Below, piece by piece: positions 14,354 to 23,664 of a stretch of 37,014 nucleotides of DNA. Each line of letters starts with the position of its first letter. Within the stretch, counting starts at the first letter, position 1. Origin of the DNA: Coprococcus sp. (lineage in GTDB: Bacteria; Bacillota; Clostridia; Lachnospirales; Lachnospiraceae); contig JAEDGN010000017.1 in the NCBI GenBank assembly GCA_016297495.1, positions 1-37,014 on the forward strand. The letters are read 5' to 3'. Position numbers and translations under genes: made by a program. The notes beneath the pieces were generated by a model that worked only from the letters and a program-made list of their open reading frames with translations, had not been told where the DNA came from and made no database searches.

Positions 14354-15901
14354 TTATAATCTATCAGCTTTTTTCTTTTTCTGCTGTTCCTCAATATTTT
14401 TCAGCAGCTCCGGCACAGCCTTAAGGATATCGGAAGCAGTCATGGCATGTACCCCCATTCTCTCTGCAGCCAGATCTCCTGCCAGACCATGCAGATAGAC
14501 ACCAAGTCTTGATGCCCGTTCAAGTGACATTCCCTGGGCACAAAGACCTGCAATTATTCCCGTCAGTACATCTCCGCTGCCGCCGGTAGACATACCATTA
14601 TTGCCCGACATATTGACGTAAATTGATTCCGAACCATCAACAACGATCGTACGGGCATCTTTTGCAATACATATTACACCATTTTGCTGACTAAAATCTT
14701 CACAAACTTGCACTAAATTTTTCTTAAGGCATTGGATATTATGTCCAGTCAGTCTGGAGAGTTCTTTTAAATGAGGCGTGATTGCTGCAGGTGCCTGACA
14801 TGATGCCAGCCATTGTGGATGCTCTGCCAGGATATTCAAAGCATCCGCATCAATCACCAGAGGACACACCGCTTTTTCCATAACTGTCTTTACGATACTT
14901 TCTGCCGTCCGGCTGCGTCCGAGTCCCGGCCCAAGAACGATCACAGAACTGCTCTCTATCTGATCTTCTAAAATCTGCATAGCCGGTTCATCATCATGAT
15001 AAGTTTTTAAAACCGCCTCAGGAATAAGTCCCTGCAGAATCGTCCGGTTGCTTTCCGATGTATAGACAGTTACTAATCCTGCCCCCATTCTGTAAGCCGC
15101 TGAAGCTGAAAAATATGCAGCTCCGGCCATATTGCGGCTTCCGGCTGCAACCAGCACCCGGCCATAAGTGCCTTTATTTGAATCCGGACGGCGCAGGGGC
15201 AGACATTCTCTGTCTTTCAAAGTGTAGGTGACATATCGAAGTCCGGCCGCTTTTTCTGCCTGCCGGTCAAATCCAATATCTTCACAGAAAATTCTTCCTG
15301 CATATGAAGCGCCCGGATAAAATACCATACCCAGCTTCACATAACCAAAAGTCACCGTTGCATCAGCGCGGACAGCTGTTCCCATAACAGCGCCTGTATC
15401 TGTATGAATCCCTGATGGCATATCCACTGCTATGATCCTGCTTCCATTTGCACCCGCCTCATTCATATATTGAATCCATTCTGCGTAATGGCCCTGAATA
15501 TCCCTGCTGAGCCCGATTCCAAATAAAGCATCGATGATTATATTATATGCCCGAAGATCCGTCTCATTGACAACAGGCACTAACATCTTTTCGGCAATTG
15601 ACAGCTGTCTTTTGCCGTCCTCCGACATTTTTTCACGCTGACAGGCAAGAACAATTGTCACATTATAACCACGCCCGAAAAGAATCCTCGCGGCAGCTAT
15701 CCCGTCACCGCCATTATTCCCGCTGCCGCACACCGAACAAATGCATGTTTCTTTTCCGGATAAGGAAGCGGCTATCTTCTCCGTACAGGCCGCCACTGCC
15801 AGAGATGCCCTTTCCATCAGAACAAGCGAAGGGATGCCTGTCTGGACGATCGTATAGGTATCAATCGCCTTAGCCTGACAGCTGTCTACTAAATATTCCA
15901 T
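14354..15901 (-). CDS. nnr: Bifunctional NAD(P)H-hydrate epimerase/dehydratase
   Basis: The 515-residue enzyme repairs damaged NAD(P)H hydrates. The N-terminal YjeF epimerase domain (about 1-215) contains GSGNNGGDGIAAARIL and VDMPSGIHTDTG. The C-terminal ribokinase-like dehydratase domain (about 230-505) contains GRVLVAAGSRNMAGAAY, VLGPGLGR and GNNGMSTGGSGDVLTGIIAG. The ATG at 15901 is chosen for GGAGG eight bases upstream. A terminator-like hairpin separates it from rex, and no promoter fits in the 28 bases between, so nnr may depend on readthrough. Confidence 0.94.
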   Translation of the reverse strand: MEYLVDSCQAKAIDTYTIVQTGIPSLVLMERASLAVAACTEKIAASLSGKETCICSVCGSGNNGGDGIAAARILFGRGYNVTIVLACQREKMSEDGKRQLSIAEKMLVPVVNETDLRAYNIIIDALFGIGLSRDIQGHYAEWIQYMNEAGANGSRIIAVDMPSGIHTDTGAVMGTAVRADATVTFGYVKLGMVFYPGASYAGRIFCEDIGFDRQAEKAAGLRYVTYTLKDRECLPLRRPDSNKGTYGRVLVAAGSRNMAGAAYFSASAAYRMGAGLVTVYTSESNRTILQGLIPEAVLKTYHDDEPAMQILEDQIESSSVIVLGPGLGRSRTAESIVKTVMEKAVCPLVIDADALNILAEHPQWLASCQAPAAITPHLKELSRLTGHNIQCLKKNLVQVCEDFSQQNGVICIAKDARTIVVDGSESIYVNMSGNNGMSTGGSGDVLTGIIAGLCAQGMSLERASRLGVYLHGLAGDLAAERMGVHAMTASDILKAVPELLKNIEEQQKKKKADRL

Positions 15902-15928
15902 ATTTACCTCCAAAATCATTACAGGAAG

Positions 15929-15975
15929 AAAAAAGGCTGCGGATCAACCCTCTGGGCTTTCTCCTCAGCCTTTTC
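15929..15975 (-). terminator. Terminator after rex
   Basis: AAAAGGCTGcGG (left) pairs with CCtCAGCCTTTT (right) around a long loop; the minus strand ends in TTTTTTCTT. It lies between rex and nnr and may only partly stop transcription. Confidence 0.7.
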
Positions 15976-15983
15976 ATTCGCCA

Positions 15984-16646
15984 TCAATCGTCCATGTAAG
16001 AGCGATAACTGTACTTCTCTTTACCTCGGTTGCGGAAATTGTAGGATAATGTCATAAGACTCTCATCCAGATGAACATTCTTAACACATACATCCTCTGA
16101 TACATGCAGATCTGTAGGTGCGAAATTCCATATCGCCTTGATGCCCCATTCCTCCAGCTGACTGGCAATGGACCTGGCATTTTTCTTCGGCACCGTCAAT
16201 GTCGCCACATGAATCTCATGGGTCTTGATGAATTCTTCAAGTTCATCCACCATTTTAATCTCAATTCCGCGCACAGCAAGCCCCTCCAGTCTTGGATTGG
16301 CATCAAAAATACCTATAACATTAAAACCGATACGGTCAAAATCATAGTTTGCAAGCGCCTGGCCAAGATTGCCGGCACCGATAATAATCATATTCTGCAC
16401 AGTATTGAGACCAAGAATCTTCCCGATCTCCTCGAAGAGGTATTCGACATTGTATCCATACCCCTGCTGACCAAAGCCGCCGAAATTGTTGAGATCCTGA
16501 CGTATCTGGGATGCCGTCACTTTCATTCTGATACTCAATTCCTTTGATGAAATTCTCACAACACCATTCTCCAGCAGTTCACCAAGATATCTGTAATATC
16601 GTGGAAGTCTGCGGATTACCGCTGATGAAATACCTCTATCTGTCAT
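15984..16646 (-). CDS. rex: Redox-sensing repressor Rex
   Basis: The 220-residue protein has an N-terminal winged helix (about 1-80: VIRRLPRYYRYL, SSKELSIRMKVTASQIRQDL) and a Rossmann domain with GAGNLGQAL that reads the NADH/NAD ratio. The FGxxGxGY-type hinge (FGGFGQQGYGYNV) is also standard. Rex represses fermentation and respiration genes when NADH is low. AGGAG precedes the ATG by nine bases. A possible Rex site lies upstream, between it and the divergent ydiF-like gene; B. subtilis has the same rex-ydiF neighbourhood. Confidence 0.97.
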   Translation of the reverse strand: MTDRGISSAVIRRLPRYYRYLGELLENGVVRISSKELSIRMKVTASQIRQDLNNFGGFGQQGYGYNVEYLFEEIGKILGLNTVQNMIIIGAGNLGQALANYDFDRIGFNVIGIFDANPRLEGLAVRGIEIKMVDELEEFIKTHEIHVATLTVPKKNARSIASQLEEWGIKAIWNFAPTDLHVSEDVCVKNVHLDESLMTLSYNFRNRGKEKYSYRSYMDD

Positions 16647-16717
16647 TCAAATCAACTCCTGTTTCAATATGTTTCATATATCTGACGCAAAATGATATAT
16701 TCTGAATAATTATATAA

Positions 16718-16735
16718 TTGACAGTAAATTCACAA
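16718..16735. promoter_or_regulatory. Candidate Rex operator
   Basis: On the minus strand the 18 bases start TTGTGAA and end TCAA, matching the Rex consensus TTGTGAAATAATTCACAA fully in the left half and at four of seven positions in the right. It is upstream of rex and about 115 bases before the -35 of the divergent gene, so it would act on rex itself. Half-degenerate sites occur by chance in AT-rich DNA. Confidence 0.4.
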
Positions 16736-16849
16736 TAGATAAAACTATACATAAGTATTATATCCAAATGACAATTTCTTGTCAATCAATGATTTAACAT
16801 AAGTCTATAAATATTAGGTATAAAGGTAACAGTTTAATCTTTGAAGTTC

Positions 16850-16878
16850 TTGAAACTGTCTTTCGGAACAGGTATAAT
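16850..16878 (+). promoter_or_regulatory. Promoter of the ydiF-like ABC-F gene
   Basis: TTGAAA (16850-16855) and consensus TATAAT (16873-16878) are separated by 17 bases, about 37 bases before the start codon. Confidence 0.8.
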
Positions 16879-16915
16879 GAAACCTGAAGTCATTTTTACG
16901 TAAGGAGGAATTATA

Positions 16916-18847
16916 ATGATTTTATCCTGCCAACAGATCAGTCTGGCTTTCGGAACAGACGTGATTCTTGACAAGGTCTCATTTCATATAGAAGAACATG
17001 AAAAAGCTGCCATTGTTGGTATTAACGGTGCCGGCAAATCTACGCTTCTGAAGGTCATTATGGGAGAGCTTACACCGGATTCCGGCGAGGTTGTCATCAG
17101 CCGCGGCAAGACGATCGGCTATCTGGCCCAGCATCAGGATATCCATTCCGATGCCACTATTTATGAAGAGATGATGGATGTCAGGCAGAACGTCGTTCAC
17201 ATTTACGATAAACTTCGTCAGCTTGAACAGGACATGAAGCACGCAGATGAATCCATGCTTCCGGAGATGTATGCCGCCTATGACCGCCTGAACCATGCTT
17301 TTGAACAGGAGAACGGATATGCGCTTCAGAGTGAAGTCACCGGTGTTTTGAAAGGCCTTGGCTTTTCGGAATCAGAATTCAGCAAAAAGGTCTCATCCCT
17401 TTCCGGCGGACAGAAGACACGAATTTCCCTTGGAAAGCTGCTTCTGACCAAGCCGGATATCATTCTGCTGGACGAGCCGACCAATCATCTGGATATGAAC
17501 GCCATCGCCTGGCTTGAAACCTTTCTTCAGAATTATCACGGAGCAGTCATTATCGTTGCCCATGACCGATATTTTCTTGACCGAATTGTTACAAAGGTTA
17601 TTGAGATCGAAAATCATACAGCACGTATGTACAGCGGCAATTATTCTGCCTTCGCCGTGAAAAAGGCTCAGCTTAGAGAAGCGGCCCTGAAGGCATGGGT
17701 CAATCAGCAGCGTGAGATCAAACATCAGGAAGAAGTCATTGCCAGGCTTCGCTCCTTTAACAGGGAAAAATCCATTAAAAGAGCGGAAAGCCGTGAGAAA
17801 CTGCTTGAAAAGACCGAGCTTGTAGAAAAGCCCATGGAAATCAATGCCTATATGCATTTATCTCTGACACCGGACATTCAGAGCGGCAACGACGTACTTC
17901 ACGTGGAAGGGCTCAGCAAAAGCTTTGGTGCCCACCGCCTTTTTGAAGATATTTCCATTGATATTAAGCGTTCAGAAAAAGTGGCCCTGATCGGCGATAA
18001 TGGCACCGGCAAGACAACCATTCTGAAAATCATCAATCAGGTCATTCCGGCTGACAGGGGAACCATTTATCTTGGCAGTAATGTCCATATTGGCTACTAT
18101 GATCAGGAACATCACGTTCTGGATATGAACAAAACTATTTTTGATGAGATATCGGATACCTGGCCTTCCATGACCCATACACGTATCAGAAATGTGCTGG
18201 CTGCTTTTCTCTTTACAGGTGATGATGTATTTAAGTATATCCGTGATCTCAGCGGCGGTGAACGCGGCCGTGTATCCCTGGCCAAGCTCATGCTGTCAGA
18301 TGCCAATCTCCTGATTCTGGATGAGCCAACCAACCATCTGGATATCATGTCCAGAGAGATTCTTGAGAATGCCCTGAAATCCTACAGCGGAACTGTACTT
18401 TTTGTATCCCATGACCGTTACTTCATCAATCAGGTGGCTACACGTATTCTGGAGTTGTCCGATCAGGGACTGGCCAACTATAATGGCAATTATGACTATT
18501 ATCAGGAGAAGCGTATGGAACCTTCTGTAACAGAATCTTCAGGCATATCCGTTGCCGTAAGGGAACAGACTCCGGATACTGCAAGTTCATCCAAACTCGA
18601 TTATAAACAACAAAAAGAAATTCAGGCCAGAGAACGCAAAAGAAAAAATCAGCTGGCAAAGACCATGGCTCGGATTGAAGCCATCGAAGAAAGACTGAAT
18701 GAACTGAATACGCTTCTGACCCAGGAGGAAGTTTTTACCAATGTCAGCCGTCTTATAGAGATCAACAAAGAAAAAGAAGCTCTGGACGAAGAACAGCTGG
18801 AACTGATGGAACTATGGGAAGAACTTGAAGATGCCGGCGTTAATTAA
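16916..18847 (+). CDS. ABC-F translation factor, YdiF-like
   Basis: The 643-residue protein has two ABC ATPase domains and no membrane segment, the ABC-F layout. Domain 1: Walker A GINGAGKST, signature LSGGQ, Walker B DEPTNHLD. Domain 2: GDNGTGKTT, LSGGE, DEPTNHLD. A charged linker of about 80 residues lies between, and the last 80 residues form a coiled coil (QEKEIQARERKRK-like, MARIEAIEERLNEL). Length and ending match B. subtilis YdiF, whose gene also neighbours rex. ABC-F proteins act in the ribosomal E site; the precise role of this subtype is unsettled. AAGGAGG precedes the ATG. Confidence 0.92.
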   Translation: MILSCQQISLAFGTDVILDKVSFHIEEHEKAAIVGINGAGKSTLLKVIMGELTPDSGEVVISRGKTIGYLAQHQDIHSDATIYEEMMDVRQNVVHIYDKLRQLEQDMKHADESMLPEMYAAYDRLNHAFEQENGYALQSEVTGVLKGLGFSESEFSKKVSSLSGGQKTRISLGKLLLTKPDIILLDEPTNHLDMNAIAWLETFLQNYHGAVIIVAHDRYFLDRIVTKVIEIENHTARMYSGNYSAFAVKKAQLREAALKAWVNQQREIKHQEEVIARLRSFNREKSIKRAESREKLLEKTELVEKPMEINAYMHLSLTPDIQSGNDVLHVEGLSKSFGAHRLFEDISIDIKRSEKVALIGDNGTGKTTILKIINQVIPADRGTIYLGSNVHIGYYDQEHHVLDMNKTIFDEISDTWPSMTHTRIRNVLAAFLFTGDDVFKYIRDLSGGERGRVSLAKLMLSDANLLILDEPTNHLDIMSREILENALKSYSGTVLFVSHDRYFINQVATRILELSDQGLANYNGNYDYYQEKRMEPSVTESSGISVAVREQTPDTASSSKLDYKQQKEIQARERKRKNQLAKTMARIEAIEERLNELNTLLTQEEVFTNVSRLIEINKEKEALDEEQLELMELWEELEDAGVN

Positions 18848-18860
18848 CGCCGGCATCTTC
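18827..18860. terminator. 34-base perfect palindrome at overlapping convergent gene ends
   Basis: Seventeen bases pair perfectly with the next seventeen; the centre is GTTAATTAAC. It contains the stop codons of both convergent genes, which overlap by four bases (18844-18847). The GC-rich arms (GATGCCGGCG) would give a very stable hairpin in either transcript, but no T run follows on either strand. It probably limits readthrough and stabilises both 3' ends. Confidence 0.6.
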
Positions 18861-19758
18861 CGTCCAGACATTCCGGAATATGGAACATTCCCCATCCCTG
18901 GTAGGATCTTGGCAGATGAAGAGGTAATGCACTTTTACGCAGACACAGCTTTACGTCTTTATTTGTCATATCCGGATATTTATTCAGAAGAAGTGCAATT
19001 CCCCCGGATACCACAGGTGCCGCCATGGATGTTCCGCTTCTTACAGTATAGACTTCTTCCGGCCGATGGCTGCAGGAACAGATCCTGAAGCCCGGTGCCA
19101 CCACGTCGGGTTTGCAGACACATTCATTTGTCGGTCCCCTTCCGGAAAAGCTGCATCCGATCTCCGGCTGTTTTTCATATAAATGTTCCGGCGCTGCCCC
19201 AACAGTAATGATCTTTCTGCTGGTTCCCGGTGCTGTAATACTCATCGCTTCCGGACCATTATTGCCCGCAGCAGCCACAACGATCAAACCGTGATCCCAT
19301 GCATACTCCACGGCATTTACCAGCATTCTGCTCTCCAGAAAACGATCCTTCACTTTTGCTCCAACGGATATATTCATAATACGTATCTGATAACGTTTAC
19401 CATTCTGAACGACCCATTCAATCCCACGGCACACATCTTCAACAGAACCATTGCCCTTTTCATCCAGAACCTTCAGCACGATAAGATGAGAAAGAGGCGC
19501 TATTCCCATATAGCGCCCCCTGGAAGCTGCTCCCGATCCGGCAATAATTCCTGCAATATGAGTGCCATGTCCATTATTATCATAAGGCACTGTTCTTCCC
19601 TTCACAAAATCCTTAAAGAAACGTATCCTGTTTTCTCCGGATGTAAAATCTCCATGCAAAAAAATACCGCTGTCAAGAACTGCAATGCCCGTTTGCTGAC
19701 CGTACAGACCCTGCTGATAAGCAGCTGACGCTCCGATTCTCTGTCTCACTTCATACAT
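18844..19758 (-). CDS. Subtilisin-like serine protease (S8), probably intracellular
   Basis: The 304-residue protease has the full S8 triad: Asp29 (AVLDSGI), His64 (NNGHGTHIAG) and Ser in SGTSMAAPVVSG, plus the oxyanion Asn in AAAGNNGPE. It has no signal peptide and no clear propeptide, so it probably acts in the cytoplasm like Bacillus intracellular subtilisins, or is exported by another route. I chose the ATG at 19758 because GGGAGG lies six bases upstream; the ATG at 19797 has none. It follows pyk on the same strand by 70 bases, so the two may be cotranscribed. Confidence 0.9.
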   Translation of the reverse strand: MYEVRQRIGASAAYQQGLYGQQTGIAVLDSGIFLHGDFTSGENRIRFFKDFVKGRTVPYDNNGHGTHIAGIIAGSGAASRGRYMGIAPLSHLIVLKVLDEKGNGSVEDVCRGIEWVVQNGKRYQIRIMNISVGAKVKDRFLESRMLVNAVEYAWDHGLIVVAAAGNNGPEAMSITAPGTSRKIITVGAAPEHLYEKQPEIGCSFSGRGPTNECVCKPDVVAPGFRICSCSHRPEEVYTVRSGTSMAAPVVSGGIALLLNKYPDMTNKDVKLCLRKSALPLHLPRSYQGWGMFHIPECLDGRCRR

Positions 19759-19828
19759 GGCAGGCCTCCCGGTCACCATCTCTTTATATATCATCATATG
19801 CAGTGTACGGGCAAATGTTTAGTATCAT

Positions 19829-21577
19829 TTATTTATTGGCGTACACAATCCCTTTCTGACCATCCACAGTGACAAATGCCCCCTGTTTCAGAAGCTGTGT
19901 TGCATTGACTGCTCCAAGGATAACAGGAATATCCAGACTCATGCCCACAACAGCAGCATGGGAATTCTCTCCGTCTTTTTCAACGATCAAAGCAGAAGCC
20001 GTACGCAGCTGAGCCATCATCTGATTATTTGTCTCCTCTATAACAACAATGTCACCTGGCTTATAATTATGAATTAATTCTCCTTCTGTTGCACAAACAC
20101 AGAGATTACCGGATACGATCTTGTCATTAATACTGGATCCTTTAATGAGGACATGACCCACAACATGAACCTTTACCAGATTGGTCGTACCGGATACACC
20201 CAGCGGAACACCGGCTGTAATAACAACAACCTCGCCCTGTTTTACAATGCCTGCCTGCTCTGCAGCATCCACAGCGCATTCAAAAAGTGCATCCGTATTG
20301 TTCTCTTCCACAATCCTGATAGGCGTTACACCCCATGAGAGGTTCAGCTGACGCCATGCCTTTTCATCCATCACGCAGGCTACGATCGGTGATTCCGGAC
20401 GGTATTTGGAAAGCATACGGGCCGTAAAACCGGATTTCGTAACACTGATGATCGCTGATGCATTCAGATCCATGGCTGTTGTACAGCAGGCATGGGAAAT
20501 GGCATTGGTAATATCCGGGTTCACCAGCGTCTGTCTCTCCTTAAATTTTGAGCGGTAATTAATGGAAGACTCCGCACTCTCGGCAATCTTGACCATGGTC
20601 TGAACAGCTTCGATCGGATACTGTCCTGCTGCCGTCTCACCGGACAGCATGATGGCGCTGGTTCCGTCATAGATGGCATTGGCCACATCCGTTGCCTCGG
20701 CACGGGTCGGTCTCGGGTTCTTCATCATGGAATCCAGCATCTGTGTGGCGGTAATAACAACCTTGCCTGCCTCATATACTTTCTGAATGATCATCTTCTG
20801 AAGTACCGGCACATCTTCAAACGGAATCTCAACACCCATATCACCGCGGGCAACCATGATGCCATCCGATACACGGATGATCTCATCAATATTCTGAACA
20901 CCCTGCATGTTCTCTATTTTTGAAATGATCTTGATGCTCTGACATCCATGGCTCTCAAGAATCTTGCGGATATCAAGAACATCCTGGGCACTTCTTACAA
21001 AGGAAGCAGCAATAAAATCGTAATCATTCTCAATGGCAAATACAATATCATCATAGTCCTTCTGACTGACATAAGGCATGGACAGCTGGCAGTCCGGCAC
21101 ATTGACACCCTTGTTGTTGGAAACAAATCCATTATTCATCACGCGGCAGATAATATCCGTCTCTGTCTTATTCATGATACTGAGTTCAATCAGACCATCA
21201 TCAATCAGTATTTTTCCTCCAACCTGCACATCATTCACAAGATTCTTGTAAGTAATGCTGACGATCTCTGCAGTTCCCTCCACATCTCTTGTTGTCAGGG
21301 TAAAGGTCTGGCCCTTCTGCAATTCGATCTTGCCTTCCTTGAACTGGCAGACACGAATCTCCGGTCCCTTTGTATCCAGCAGAGCTGCAACAGGAAGATT
21401 CAGTTCTTCTCTTACCTTTTTGATGATCTTCAGTGTTGCAAGATGTGACGGATGATCACCGTGGGAAAAATTCATACGTGCAACATCCATGCCATTCAGC
21501 ATCAGTTGGCGGATCTTCTCTTCATTATTAGTTGCCGGTCCGATTGTACATACGATCTTCGTCTTTCTGATTACCAT
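19829..21577 (-). CDS. pyk: Pyruvate kinase with C-terminal PEP-utiliser domain
   Basis: Pyk makes pyruvate and ATP from phosphoenolpyruvate. The 582-residue protein has the catalytic barrel (TKIVCTIGPA, MDVARMNFSHG, DTKGPEIR, active-site KIENMQGV, MVARGDMGVE, ATQMLDSM) and the allosteric domain. A third domain follows (about 475-582) resembling the PEP synthase phosphohistidine domain (GENSHAAVVG), as in Bacillus enzymes. AAGGAG seven bases before the ATG at 21577 supports this start. The preceding nucleotidyltransferase gene ends 27 bases upstream, suggesting one transcript. Confidence 0.96.
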   Translation of the reverse strand: MVIRKTKIVCTIGPATNNEEKIRQLMLNGMDVARMNFSHGDHPSHLATLKIIKKVREELNLPVAALLDTKGPEIRVCQFKEGKIELQKGQTFTLTTRDVEGTAEIVSITYKNLVNDVQVGGKILIDDGLIELSIMNKTETDIICRVMNNGFVSNNKGVNVPDCQLSMPYVSQKDYDDIVFAIENDYDFIAASFVRSAQDVLDIRKILESHGCQSIKIISKIENMQGVQNIDEIIRVSDGIMVARGDMGVEIPFEDVPVLQKMIIQKVYEAGKVVITATQMLDSMMKNPRPTRAEATDVANAIYDGTSAIMLSGETAAGQYPIEAVQTMVKIAESAESSINYRSKFKERQTLVNPDITNAISHACCTTAMDLNASAIISVTKSGFTARMLSKYRPESPIVACVMDEKAWRQLNLSWGVTPIRIVEENNTDALFECAVDAAEQAGIVKQGEVVVITAGVPLGVSGTTNLVKVHVVGHVLIKGSSINDKIVSGNLCVCATEGELIHNYKPGDIVVIEETNNQMMAQLRTASALIVEKDGENSHAAVVGMSLDIPVILGAVNATQLLKQGAFVTVDGQKGIVYANK

Positions 21578-21604
21578 CTTTTTTCTCCTTATTATTGTCA
21601 TTTG

Positions 21605-22528
21605 TTACATTTCTATAAGTCTGTCCGGGTAAACCCCCTGCTGTTTCAATCCGGCTATGGCAGCCATAACAGCAGCTTTATCCTCTTTGTAGGTCACACC
21701 GTACCATTTATCGTTGGAATGAAGAACCCTGACCGTTGCTTTTCCTTCATCCAGCAGTCTGCTGACCACAGAAGGGAGGAAATATTCTGCCTTTAAAGGA
21801 TTCTTTGGCATGTCCTCTTCCAGAAACTGTGCAAACTGAGCCTGAAGTTCCTTCATAAAACCGGCCGTAAAGCCCCACATATTCATGGATACTCTTTCAT
21901 CAGGTGATATAGCCGTCAATGTACGACCATCATCTTCCGAATAAGCGGCACCATCAGGCGTCATGACGATATAAGTCCTTTCCCGGATTCCCGTCAGATA
22001 CCCGTCTTCATCCACTGTACAGATACCTCTCGATACATGACCGTTCTCTGTCAGTGTATTGCCCAGGCGGTAGCCCACCATCGTATACCGGTAAAAACTG
22101 TCATCTTCATGATGCGTCAGATAATCATAGATCATGGAAAATGCACCGGGACCATAATAATCATCGGCATTGATCACTGCAAACGGCCCATCGATCACAT
22201 CCAGGCAGCTTAAAACAGCATGTCCGGTTCCCCATGGCTTAACACGGCCTTCAGGAACTGCAAATCCATCCGGAATATTCTCAAGCTCCTGAAAAACATA
22301 TGTCACATCCAGTATCCCTTCTACTCTCCGTCCAATGGTCTCTCTGAAAATCTGTTCATTCTCACGCTTAATGATAAAAATAACCTTTTTAAATCCGGCT
22401 CTCACTGCATCATAAATGGAAAAATCCATAATAATATGCCCGTCTGCATCCACCGGATCCACCTGCTTCAAGCCGCCATACCGGCTTCCCATACCGGCTG
22501 CCATAATCACAAGTACAGGTTTCTTCAT
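21605..22528 (-). CDS. Sugar-phosphate nucleotidyltransferase family protein
   Basis: The 307-residue protein has the NTP-transferase opening MAAGMGSRYGGLKQVDPV, a divergent form of GxGxRxxPxT-K, and VINADDYYG, where the Asp pair would bind the metal and sugar nucleotide. VKPWGTGHAVLSCLD also matches the nucleotide-binding loop. The substrate is unknown: members are cytoplasmic and not GalU or RmlA by their motifs. AGGAGG precedes the ATG. It is upstream of pyk, which might place it in carbon storage or cell-surface sugar supply, though that is a guess. Confidence 0.82.
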   Translation of the reverse strand: MKKPVLVIMAAGMGSRYGGLKQVDPVDADGHIIMDFSIYDAVRAGFKKVIFIIKRENEQIFRETIGRRVEGILDVTYVFQELENIPDGFAVPEGRVKPWGTGHAVLSCLDVIDGPFAVINADDYYGPGAFSMIYDYLTHHEDDSFYRYTMVGYRLGNTLTENGHVSRGICTVDEDGYLTGIRERTYIVMTPDGAAYSEDDGRTLTAISPDERVSMNMWGFTAGFMKELQAQFAQFLEEDMPKNPLKAEYFLPSVVSRLLDEGKATVRVLHSNDKWYGVTYKEDKAAVMAAIAGLKQQGVYPDRLIEM

Positions 22529-22646
22529 AGGTTAATCCCTCCTGCTATATAGTATGCACTTTATGTATATTACTAATACCTCAGGGATATTTTATCACAA
22601 CACTTTTGAAAATTCACCAATTTCCTTCTATTTTTAAAAAATCTGG

Positions 22647-22880
22647 TTAATAGTAACTACGGTTCGCTTTTTCGATGATATTAATTAATGGCTCATTTAG
22701 CATATCTGACAAAACAAGCAGCGATCCCATCGATGGTTTGCATACTTTTGTCTCCCATAAATGAATGGTATTGGTACTGACACCAAGACGCTCCGCCAGC
22801 TCCTGCTGTGTAATATTGTTTCTAACCCGGTATGATTTCAAAGCATACCCCAATTCTGTCATTTGACTGTCAAGAATCAT
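22647..22880 (-). CDS. Small Xre-family HTH regulator
   Basis: The 77-residue product is almost entirely one Cro/C1-type helix-turn-helix: LKSYRVRNNITQQELAERLG then VSTNTIHLWET and KPSMGSLLVLSDML. It has no extra sensor domain. The ATG at 22880 has AAAGGGG upstream; a longer frame starting at 22946 has no site. A TGATAGAAT extended -10 lies around 22940-22950 on the minus strand. It stands alone between mnmM and the nucleotidyltransferase gene; targets unknown, and no antitoxin partner is visible nearby. Confidence 0.82.
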   Translation of the reverse strand: MILDSQMTELGYALKSYRVRNNITQQELAERLGVSTNTIHLWETKVCKPSMGSLLVLSDMLNEPLINIIEKANRSYY

Positions 22881-23000
22881 TGATACTACCCCTTTTCCTG
22901 TCATTTGTTTTATGTTCCCCCACCATGGATTCCGAGGTAAAATCATTCTATCACACTCAATATAAAAAACATGTCGAAATCAAATCAGCATTTTGCGAAT

Positions 23001-23582
23001 TTACCTATTGTCTTTCACCCTTTTAACCAAATATAAGACAGGGGGCATATTCTTTCGATTAAAAGGCTCAACTTTCATCACAGAAAAGTATTTTGGCGGC
23101 AGATTTTGCAGAAATTCTTCCACCATTGTTTTCTCGGACAAACCGCCGCTATGCCCGTAATAGGACAGAACGGCACCGCCCCCGTCGGCCGGTATCAGAG
23201 AAAGTATATCTTCCAGTGCTTTAACCGTAGAATCTCCTGTTGTGATAATCTCCGGGTCTCCGTCCGGAAGATAGCCAAGGTTAAATACAAAAAACTTTAC
23301 CGGCTCCGAAATATACTGTAACAGACGGCTGTGGGAATCCAGAATCAACTGTGCGATATGATCCACATGATTCTCTGCCAGCAGCTTTCCGGTCCTGTCA
23401 ACGGCCTCCTGCTGAATATCAAAACTGTAGACTTTCCCTTCATTTCCCACAAGCGTACATAACTTCAGGGTATCATGACCATTTCCCATGGTACAGTCAC
23501 ATACCGTATCTCCCGGCTCAACTATCTCTTCCATACAATCGTGAATGATTTCAACCATTCTCCTGCCTGTAATTTCAAACAT
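23001..23582 (-). CDS. mnmM: tRNA wobble-uridine methyltransferase MnmM (YtqB-like)
   Basis: The 193-residue class I methyltransferase has the AdoMet motif VCDCTMGNGHDTLKL, acidic loop SFDIQQEAV and the motif FNLGYLPDGD. This is the YtqB family; B. subtilis YtqB was identified as MnmM, which adds the last methyl group in mnm5s2U at tRNA position 34. The ATG at 23582 follows AAAGGAG by seven bases, so the longer frame from 23621 is not needed. It is divergent from the Cys-rich gene. Confidence 0.87.
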   Translation of the reverse strand: MFEITGRRMVEIIHDCMEEIVEPGDTVCDCTMGNGHDTLKLCTLVGNEGKVYSFDIQQEAVDRTGKLLAENHVDHIAQLILDSHSRLLQYISEPVKFFVFNLGYLPDGDPEIITTGDSTVKALEDILSLIPADGGGAVLSYYGHSGGLSEKTMVEEFLQNLPPKYFSVMKVEPFNRKNMPPVLYLVKRVKDNR

Positions 23583-23606
23583 AAAAAAACTCCTTTTATT
23601 TTTTGC

Positions 23607-23634
23607 ACATGGACATCCCATTACCCATAGGATA
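23607..23634 (+). promoter_or_regulatory. Sigma-K-like promoter candidate before the Cys-rich gene
   Basis: AC (23607-23608), a 17-base spacer and CATAGGATA (23626-23634) fit the Bacillus sigma-K pattern AC-N16/17-CATAnnnTA. The expected start near 23641 leaves room for GGAGG at 23652-23656. The pattern has little information, and no sigma-A alternative with good spacing is visible. Confidence 0.4.
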
Positions 23635-23664
23635 TATCAAACGTCGGATATGGAGGTAAACAAC

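Noticed and set aside
22647..22880. The Xre regulator as the missing MazF antitoxin
   Set aside because: It is about 10 kb from mazF, and EndoA-type toxins pair with ribbon-helix-helix proteins, not Xre proteins.
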